Part shown: positions 13,152-18,330 of the stretch, one piece after another
Numbering within the stretch: position 1 is the stretch's first letter
Layout: each line of letters starts with the position of its first letter
From: an uncultured Rikenella sp.
GTDB lineage: Bacteria; Bacteroidota; Bacteroidia; Bacteroidales; Rikenellaceae
Assembly: GCF_910577125.1 (NCBI RefSeq)
Contig: NZ_CAJTMN010000040.1
Span: 1 to 18,330, forward strand
Reading direction: 5' to 3'
Length of the DNA stretch: 18,330 nt
Made by a program: the position numbers and the translations under genes
Notes under the pieces: generated by a model
What the model was told of the DNA's origin: nothing
The model's database searches: none
The model's input: only the letters and a program-made list of their open reading frames with translations

Positions 13152-13688
13152 TTAAAAGTCGGTTTCATCAAGGGTTGGCGGGGTGAAATATTTTTTGACG
13201 GCACAATTGTCGGGGTGTTGCCGGGCAAAATCGAGCATCTTTTGACGGGTGTCCCGAAGCAGCCTTATAAGCTTCTCTTTGTCATTGTCCGACAGGTTTG
13301 CAGCATTGATTGCATTTAGACTTTCCAGTGTCTGAAGATATCCCTCTGCCGTAGCCCCTGCTCGTAATGCTTTTTCCAGCGGGATGGTCAGGACGGCCTT
13401 GTTTCCGTCGAATTCGATGAATGAGCACAAGAATAGATTCTCGGGCGCGTTTAATGCCGGAGTCTTTTGGATGTTGATTCGGTCGACGTAGTCTGTAAAG
13501 CGGTGGTAGTCGTGCACGGTAAACCCTAATCGAATCGCTTCGTCGCAGGATATTTCCGGGATGTATTTCCCGTTATCCAAGGTAATGAACCGTTTGAGTT
13601 TTGCGTCGAAATCCTGTGCAAACACCGGGCAGGTGTATGAACTGACGGCCATGATTAAGGTCAATGCCCATTGTATCTGTCGTTTCAT
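13152..13688 (-). CDS. Small secreted hypothetical protein
   Basis: A 178-residue protein with a clear signal peptide (MKRQIQWALTLIMAVSSYTCPVFA, predicted cleavage before QDF). The Cys at position 20 lies inside the hydrophobic segment without a convincing lipobox. The mature part is a mixed alpha/beta protein with LDNGKYIPEISCDEAIRLGFTVHDYHRFTDYVDRIN and a helical, charged second half (LSDNDKEKLIRLLRDTRQKMLDFARQHPD). Two or three cysteines could form a disulfide in the periplasm. I do not recognise the family. It is transcribed alone, converging on the EEP fusion gene. Confidence 0.75.
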   Translation of the reverse strand: MKRQIQWALTLIMAVSSYTCPVFAQDFDAKLKRFITLDNGKYIPEISCDEAIRLGFTVHDYHRFTDYVDRINIQKTPALNAPENLFLCSFIEFDGNKAVLTIPLEKALRAGATAEGYLQTLESLNAINAANLSDNDKEKLIRLLRDTRQKMLDFARQHPDNCAVKKYFTPPTLDETDF

Positions 13689-13955
13689 CTCTGTGTTGGT
13701 TTGATTCAGGTGATTTACAATTTCGCTGTTCGATTAGTGCTTTTCTACGGAGCGGGCGGTTACATCATAGTTATCTGATCCTTTTGTTAAAAGAAAAGAA
13801 TAATGTCCTCCTTCTGGATAAATTACCCCAGCGTTTTATGATGGGAAAATTGAAGTTACGAAATGTACGAAAAATAATTTGATGAACAAATTTGCAGGTG
13901 TTTTTGAAAACTCTTTTTTGATAACTTTATCCGGCAGACTTTTTCCGCGATACGT

Positions 13956-15287
13956 ATGAAAAAAGTGTTTTTGAAAGTGAAACGTTTCGTCCTCGACACG
14001 ATCCGTTTCTTCACCTATGATATCTGGCGCATCAGCAACATCGACGGCTCCGTGAAGCGCGTCGGGCTCTACAACCTGCTGAAGAGCTTCATCCTCGCCA
14101 TTCGGAACATCAGTGCCGCGCAGCTCAACATCCGGGCCGGAGCGTTGACCTACAGCACGCTGCTCTCCATCGTGCCGATTCTGGCCGTGCTGTTCGCCAT
14201 CGCCCGCGGATTCGGCTTCCAGCATCTGTTGCAGAGTGAACTCGTACGCTACTTTACCGGTCAGGAGGCCATCATGCAGCGGGCTTTCGAGTTTATCGAC
14301 CGCTCTATCGAGTATGCTCAGGGAGGTGTTTTCGTTGGTGTCGGTGTCGTGCTGCTGCTCTGGACTGTCTTCAGCCTTTTCAGCAAGATCGAGAGCAACT
14401 TCAACGATATCTGGCAGATCAAGCACGGCCGGCCGTACGTACGCCAGTTCACCGACTATCTGGCTCTGCTGGTGGTGGCTCCGGTTTTCCTGATCTGCAA
14501 TGCGGGCATCTCGCTCCTGCTCGCCACGGCGGCCGGACAGGCCCACATGCTCGGATGGGCGTTGGCACCGGTCGTGCGGGTGATTCCGTATCTGGTGATT
14601 GTCCTGCTCTTCGTGCTGCTCTATATGTATCTTCCCAACACGAAGGTGCGGTTCGGGAGCGCGCTGTTCGCCGGAATCTTCACCGGGGTGGCGTTCCAGA
14701 TCTTTCAGGGGCTCTACATCGGCGGGCAGATCTGGATCTCGAAATACAACGCCATCTACGGAAGCTTTGCGGCGCTGCCGCTGTTGCTGTTGTGGCTGCA
14801 GCTGTCGTGGTTTATCTGCCTGTTCGGCGCCGAGCTGGCTTTCGCCCACCAGAATGTCAGCAAGTTCGATTTCGAGCAGGAGACCCGGCATATCAGCCGC
14901 CGGTATCGGGACTTTATCCTGTTGGCTGTGATGCGGGTGATCGTGGGGCGTTTTGCCGCGGGCGAACGGCCCTATACGGCGGACGAGATTTCGGGGCACT
15001 ACCGGATTCCGACGCGGCTGACGGCCGACACGCTGGAACAGCTGCTCCGGATCGGTCTGGTGGCCGAGACTCCGGCCGCAGACGACCGGGTGGTTCCGGC
15101 CTATATTCCGGCTTCGGACATCCATCGGATGACGGTGGCCGATCTTTTCGACCGGGTGGATCGTTGCGGCTCGGAGAATTTTCGGGTCGACCTGAAGCAG
15201 GATTTCGATCGGGAGTGGGCCGAGATCATCCGCCTGCGCGAAGCGGTCTTCCGCAGCGGCGATGGGGTGCTGATCAAGGATTTGTAG
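13956..15287 (+). CDS. YihY/virulence factor BrkB family inner-membrane protein
   Basis: A 443-residue protein. Residues ~45-310 carry the YihY/BrkB core: LNIRAGALTYSTLLSIVPILAVLFAIARGFGF, LLLWTVFSLFSKIESNFNDIWQ, several further hydrophobic segments (six predicted in all), and YGSFAALPLLLLWLQLSWFICLFGAELAFA. These are the conserved signature segments of the family. Residues ~320-443 form a soluble C-terminal extension resembling a winged helix (RPYTADEISGHYRIPTRLTADTLEQLLRIGLV), common in Bacteroidetes members. The family was once called RNase BN by mistake; its true function is unknown, with transport suggested. A TAACTTTA box at 13922-13929 could be its -7 element. The -33 of the next gene's promoter overlaps its last codons. 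Confidence 0.93.
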   Translation: MKKVFLKVKRFVLDTIRFFTYDIWRISNIDGSVKRVGLYNLLKSFILAIRNISAAQLNIRAGALTYSTLLSIVPILAVLFAIARGFGFQHLLQSELVRYFTGQEAIMQRAFEFIDRSIEYAQGGVFVGVGVVLLLWTVFSLFSKIESNFNDIWQIKHGRPYVRQFTDYLALLVVAPVFLICNAGISLLLATAAGQAHMLGWALAPVVRVIPYLVIVLLFVLLYMYLPNTKVRFGSALFAGIFTGVAFQIFQGLYIGGQIWISKYNAIYGSFAALPLLLLWLQLSWFICLFGAELAFAHQNVSKFDFEQETRHISRRYRDFILLAVMRVIVGRFAAGERPYTADEISGHYRIPTRLTADTLEQLLRIGLVAETPAADDRVVPAYIPASDIHRMTVADLFDRVDRCGSENFRVDLKQDFDREWAEIIRLREAVFRSGDGVLIKDL

Positions 15288-15311
15288 TTAATCGGAATTT
15301 TCGTATATTGC
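15281..15311 (+). promoter_or_regulatory. Promoter of the C10 protease gene
   Basis: TTTG at 15281-15284 and TATATTGC at 15304-15311, with the usual 19-bp spacing, resemble the Bacteroidetes -33/-7 pair (TTTG, TAnnTTTG), the -7 box with mismatches at its last two positions. The -33 lies over the final codons of the YihY gene. The predicted start of transcription is about 25 nt before the preferred ATG. Confidence 0.5.
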
Positions 15312-15342
15312 AACCGAAAAAAATTACTTAATGATTTGCATT

Positions 15343-16722
15343 ATGAAAAGATGGGGCTATTATCTCGTTTTTAGCTTGGTGTTATTCCTTTCTTGTACTA
15401 AGCAGGCCGAAATCGTTTCTCCGGTTCCTCAAAAAACAACAATCCGGTTGTCGGATGCAGAGATTGAGCGATTGCCGCTTCTGACCGATAATCATCGGCG
15501 TACACAGGAGGCTGTGTTGGCATTCTCTGAGAGCTATTTGAGGGTGATGTGTCCGGAAACGAAAATAGAGAGCGGTTCTTTGTCCATTTCTGATTCGGTG
15601 CTTATGTCGGGATTGGACACGAAAGGAGATGAGTTGTCTGTCGCGCCAATTTATGTGGTGAGCCGGGGCGAGGGCGAGGGATTCCTGCTTGTCGGCGGCG
15701 ATAATCGGATCGACCCTGTCTGGGGTTTTATCGAGTCAGGCGATTATTGCGAAGGAGTGAATCCCGGATTCGATATCTTACTTGAGCAATTAAAAGCGGA
15801 TGTTTTAGTAGCAGTCAAGGCGAAAGAACAATTGCGTGATTCGGTATATGATGTGTTGCAGACCAAATTGGGCTTAAACGGATTCGGAAAGACTAAAGTC
15901 CCGATTGATCCGGACCGACCGACACCACCGGATTACGGCGTGCCGGAACATTTCGATCGGACGGAAACAGTGGAACTGTATCCTTATTATGAAAATGAGT
16001 ATGAGTACGGGCCGTTGATGAAAACGAAGTGGGGACAGAGTTGGCCTTATAACTCGGAAGTCATCAAAACACATCCGAATTGTCCGGTGGGCTGTACGGC
16101 TACGGCTGTGGCACAGGTGATGGCTTATCATAAATATCCGTCTTATATGTCTGCGACCGGACATACTTATTTATGGGAGCGGTTCGGTGCTGATAATAAA
16201 TCCAATTGGGATGCCGATGCGATTGCCAGCGTGGGATATTTAATGCGCGATTTGGGACTTCCTCAATACCTGAATATAAAATATGCAACCGGGGGTAGTG
16301 GTGCGGGCAAGGATGATATTCCGGATGCCTATCGTGGATTTGGTTATACGGTAGGTTCGTACCAATCTTATGGATACACTGCGGTCTATAATGAAGTGAA
16401 AGCCGGGCGGCCGGTTTCTATTATAGGGGGAAATGGGAAAAATTATACCCATGCTTGGGTAACGGACGGTGCTTTATTGCAACATTGTTGGGTGACTATG
16501 TGTGTCCGGTTTTATCTGAACGATCAATTAATCCATACGATTGAGGCTGACCAACCGACTAAAAAGTCGTCGGGGCATTATGTTCATCATAATTTCGGAT
16601 GGAATGGATTGGATAACGGGTGGTTTGCGAATTTGGATCCGATATATATTTACCGGGCAGGTGTAGATGCGAGTACGTTCAATAAAAACCTGAAGATTCT
16701 CACCGGAATCCAGCCGAAGTAA
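15343..16722 (+). CDS. C10 (streptopain-like) cysteine protease, lipoprotein
   Basis: A 459-residue protein. The ATG at 15343 is preferred over the one at 15331 because it gives a compact lipoprotein signal (MKRWGYYLVFSLVLFLSC) with lipid-bearing Cys18. Residues ~30-200 are a pro-region resembling the Spi/C10 inhibitory propeptide (APIYVVSRGEGEGFLLVGGDNRIDPVWGFIESG). The catalytic domain has KWGQSWPYN, the nucleophile Cys251 in CPVGCTATAVAQVMAYHKYP, His370 in NYTHAWVTDG, and HHNFGWNGLDNGWF near the C-terminus. Relatives include SpeB, interpain A and the Bacteroides fragilis Bfp proteases, which are autoprocessed. The cell-surface or periplasmic location follows from the lipobox. The DNA is more A+T-rich than the YihY gene beside it. 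It is followed after 28 bp by a beta-barrel gene and may form an operon with it. Confidence 0.92.
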   Translation: MKRWGYYLVFSLVLFLSCTKQAEIVSPVPQKTTIRLSDAEIERLPLLTDNHRRTQEAVLAFSESYLRVMCPETKIESGSLSISDSVLMSGLDTKGDELSVAPIYVVSRGEGEGFLLVGGDNRIDPVWGFIESGDYCEGVNPGFDILLEQLKADVLVAVKAKEQLRDSVYDVLQTKLGLNGFGKTKVPIDPDRPTPPDYGVPEHFDRTETVELYPYYENEYEYGPLMKTKWGQSWPYNSEVIKTHPNCPVGCTATAVAQVMAYHKYPSYMSATGHTYLWERFGADNKSNWDADAIASVGYLMRDLGLPQYLNIKYATGGSGAGKDDIPDAYRGFGYTVGSYQSYGYTAVYNEVKAGRPVSIIGGNGKNYTHAWVTDGALLQHCWVTMCVRFYLNDQLIHTIEADQPTKKSSGHYVHHNFGWNGLDNGWFANLDPIYIYRAGVDASTFNKNLKILTGIQPK

Positions 16723-16751
16723 TAACAGATAAAGAAGTAATAACAGATAAA
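16716..16751 (+). repeat. Perfect 18-nt tandem duplication at the protease stop codon
   Basis: GAAGTAATAACAGATAAA occurs twice back to back (16716-16733 and 16734-16751). The first copy contains the protease stop TAA, and the second ends with the A of the next gene's ATG. The duplication therefore sets the spacer and the region preceding the beta-barrel start. Confidence 0.9.
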
Positions 16752-17380
16752 TGGGTATGATTATGGTACGTCTTTTTCAACGTATGGGTATTGTCGCAGG
16801 CTTGTGTCTGCTGACTCTCGGGACGGCGATGGCGCAACCTTCCTCGTTCCGCTCTCAGGAACCGTTCGAACCGCAGTATATTGTCGGAGTGAATTTTCGG
16901 CCGGAATGGCAGTATTGCCATCACGGTTCGTGGATCGGTACGGCACAACCGGATGACCGGTTTTCGCCCACCCCCGGTCTCTCGTTCGAGGCACGGATTA
17001 CACGGCATAGCGGAATCGAGACCGGTTTTTATTACCGGTCGCTCAGTTCCGAGGCGGGTGTCTCGCTGGATGGCATGAGTGTGCCGTATCCGGAAGGCCA
17101 CCGACGGTATTTCGCCGTTCCGTTGCTCTACAAGTATTATTCACGGATCGTGAATGTCGGGGTGGGGGTCAATTGCGATTTTCTGTTTGAAAAATCCCAT
17201 GCCGATTGGATCGAATACGGCAGGCATCGGATCGGAATCCTGATGAAGGTCAGTAAGGATATCACCCTCTGCAAGGGGTTGTTTGTCGAGCCGGAGTTCC
17301 ACTTCAATCCGTTTTGGGAGAATGGTGAACTCAACCACTCGTGGATCGGGCTGCAACTCGGGATAAAATACCGCTTCTGA
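16751..17380 (+). CDS. Small outer-membrane beta-barrel protein
   Basis: A 209-residue protein with a signal peptide (MVRLFQRMGIVAGLCLLTLGTAMAQ; ATGs at 16751, 16757 and 16763 are all possible starts). The mature part has alternating-residue beta strands rich in aromatics: YIVGVNFRPEWQYCHH, GLSFEARITRHSGIETGFYYRSL, FAVPLLYKYYSRIVNVGVGVNCDFLF, GIGILMKV-like segments and the final HSWIGLQLGIKYRF. The terminal aromatic residue and the strand pattern, about eight strands, fit the outer-membrane beta-barrel (OmpA/PorT-like) superfamily. Function unknown. It follows the C10 protease closely on the same strand, so the two may be co-expressed. Its stop is two bases from the stop of the convergent ftsE gene. 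Confidence 0.8.
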   Translation: MGMIMVRLFQRMGIVAGLCLLTLGTAMAQPSSFRSQEPFEPQYIVGVNFRPEWQYCHHGSWIGTAQPDDRFSPTPGLSFEARITRHSGIETGFYYRSLSSEAGVSLDGMSVPYPEGHRRYFAVPLLYKYYSRIVNVGVGVNCDFLFEKSHADWIEYGRHRIGILMKVSKDITLCKGLFVEPEFHFNPFWENGELNHSWIGLQLGIKYRF

Positions 17381-17382
17381 AT

Positions 17383-18075
17383 TTACTCTCCGTCGAGCTC
17401 TGTCACATAACCCTCTTCCAGCAGCCACGTCCGCCCCGGATAGCGCTGGAGCATGGCTTGGTTGTGGGTCGAAAGGATCACCGTCCGCCCCTCGTCCGTC
17501 ATGCTGCGGAAGAGCTCCATCACCTCCTCGGTCGAATCCGGATCGAGGTTGGCCGTGGGTTCGTCGGCCAGCACGATCTGAGGATTGTTGAGCAGCGCCC
17601 GGGCGATCGCGGCCCGCTGGCGCTCGCCGCCCGAGAGCTGGTTCGGATAGGCGTGTGCCTGGTGGCTCATCGAGACGAGCGCCAGCACGGTGTCGATCCG
17701 GTTGTTGATGGCTTCGGCGTTTCGCCAGTCGGTCGCCCGCAGGACGAACTCCAGATTCTGGTAAACGGTGTACTCTTCCAGCAGTGTGGCGTCCTGAAAA
17801 ACGATCCCCAGTTGTCGTCTCAGATAGGGAATCTGCCGCCGTGTCAGGGCATGCAGCGGAAATCCGGCGATCTGTCCGCGCCCGATGCGAAGCGGCAGCT
17901 CGCCGTACAGGGTTTTCAACAGGCTGCTTTTGCCGCTCCCGACCCGCCCCACGAGGTAGATCAGTTCGCCGGGGTAGGCATACAAGTTCACCTCCCGCAG
18001 CACTTCCCGGCGGGCGTCTTTCTGAAAAATTACGGCGTTCGTAAGCTGTAACGAGGGCTTGTCGGACATCACCAT
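17383..18075 (-). CDS. ftsE: FtsE-type ABC transporter ATP-binding protein
   Basis: A 230-residue ABC ATPase with Walker A GRVGSGKSS (43-51), Q-loop Gln94 in IVFQD, signature LSGGERQR (147-154), Walker B IVLADEP (167-173) and switch His204 in LSTHN. The sequence around TLLEEYTVYQNLEFVLRATDW resembles FtsE (usually LLxDRTVYENVAxPL) more than LolD. In the FtsEX complex it powers the regulation of septal cell-wall hydrolases at the inner membrane. No ftsX follows here: the downstream gene is convergent and ends 2 bp away, and in Bacteroidetes ftsX commonly sits elsewhere. A perfect -7 box at 18084 puts the start of transcription next to the ATGs at 18075 and 18069, and the second (MSDKPSLQ) may be the real start. 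LolD-like function is the main alternative. Confidence 0.85.
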   Translation of the reverse strand: MVMSDKPSLQLTNAVIFQKDARREVLREVNLYAYPGELIYLVGRVGSGKSSLLKTLYGELPLRIGRGQIAGFPLHALTRRQIPYLRRQLGIVFQDATLLEEYTVYQNLEFVLRATDWRNAEAINNRIDTVLALVSMSHQAHAYPNQLSGGERQRAAIARALLNNPQIVLADEPTANLDPDSTEEVMELFRSMTDEGRTVILSTHNQAMLQRYPGRTWLLEEGYVTELDGE

Positions 18076-18083
18076 GACAATCG

Positions 18084-18091
18084 CAAAGATA
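18084..18091 (-). promoter_or_regulatory. -7 promoter box (TATCTTTG) of ftsE
   Basis: Exact match to TAnnTTTG on the minus strand, 9-16 nt upstream of the first ATG. This predicts a very short or nearly leaderless mRNA. No clear -33 TTTG is visible. Confidence 0.6.
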
Positions 18092-18182
18092 CACTATTCC
18101 TCCCGATTTTATCCCGCTACTTTTTTCTTTGAGCCGGACGGAACTGCCGCTTGTTGGCTTACGCCTTCCTCCTCGCCGCTCG

Positions 18183-18209
18183 GCAATACGCAAACTGCGT
18201 TTGCATTGC
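18183..18209. other. Hairpin in the terminal intergenic region
   Basis: GCAAT-(AC)-GCAAAC, a TGC loop, then GTTTGC-ATTGC forms an 11-bp imperfect palindrome. It lies in 18092-18330, where I see no gene. The surrounding G+C-rich sequence has open frames on both strands but none resembling a protein I know. It could be an intergenic repeat or the edge of a neighbouring gene's regulatory region. Confidence 0.5.
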
Positions 18210-18330
18210 GCTCGCTGGCAGCGTCGGTTGAAAGAAAGCGGCGCAAAGAACTTTTAGATAGCTACGCTCCTCCTCAGGCTCCGCAGTCCTCAGTCTTCGA
18301 GAGTCTGTTGAGTTGGGTTTTCGGCGGGCG

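Noticed and set aside
13836..15125. 429-codon minus-strand open frame opposite the YihY gene
   Set aside because: It is antisense to a well-conserved membrane protein. The translation is His/Gln/Arg-rich and typical of a shadow frame.
17141..18193. 350-codon minus-strand frame over ftsE
   Set aside because: It is the other frame of the ftsE gene, Arg/Gly/Pro-rich. The ABC motifs are in the 17383-18075 frame.

Overview
The window looks like chromosomal DNA from a gut member of the Bacteroidales. The evidence is perfect TAnnTTTG (-7) boxes upstream of several genes, weak Shine-Dalgarno sequences, and families typical of this order: DUF4491, DUF6140, a C10 (streptopain-like) lipoprotein protease, and FISUMP-type (Fibrobacter succinogenes major paralogous domain) C-termini ending in RCLSE. 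The fairly high G+C of the housekeeping genes would suit a Rikenellaceae/Alistipes-like organism, but the genus is inference. No rRNA, tRNA, CRISPR array, integrase or transposase was recognised.

The left third (about 100-6,330) is a minus-strand block, described here in transcription order from right to left. A structured leader RNA or small RNA ends in a strong intrinsic terminator (about 6236-5999). It is followed by a zinc-ribbon protein, a DUF1232/YkvA small membrane protein and a DUF6140 small protein. Then comes what I believe is an unreported type of retron locus. It starts with a structured msr-msd non-coding RNA (4617-4360) closed by a long a1/a2 inverted repeat. Next is a retron reverse transcriptase (4346-3246) with NAxxH, YADD and VTG motifs. 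It is translationally coupled (ATGA overlap) to a Sel1-repeat protein, followed by a second, longer Sel1-repeat protein and a single-HKD phospholipase D-family protein. Tight spacing suggests one operon: RNA and RT as the retron core, Sel1 solenoids as scaffold or sensor, and the PLD protein as candidate nuclease effector. The division of labour is inference; the ncRNA folds, motifs and gene spacing are read from the sequence.

The middle (6,500-10,821) holds minus-strand genes: an unrecognised ~487-aa protein with its own promoter and terminator, a DUF2461/DUF4491 pair with a 4-nt overlap, and a heme catalase. A 5'-truncated FISUMP remnant lies at 11000-11212. Its 3' end repeats, in inverted orientation, the end of another FISUMP gene entering at position 1, so a perfect 29-bp inverted repeat brackets about 10.9 kb including the retron.

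The right part carries a secreted fusion of a DNase I-like (EEP) domain with a calcineurin-like phosphoesterase, a small secreted protein of unknown function (minus strand), a YihY/BrkB-family membrane protein, a C10 protease lipoprotein followed by a small outer-membrane beta-barrel protein, and a convergent FtsE-type ABC ATPase. The last ~240 bp contain the ftsE promoter and a hairpin but no recognised gene.
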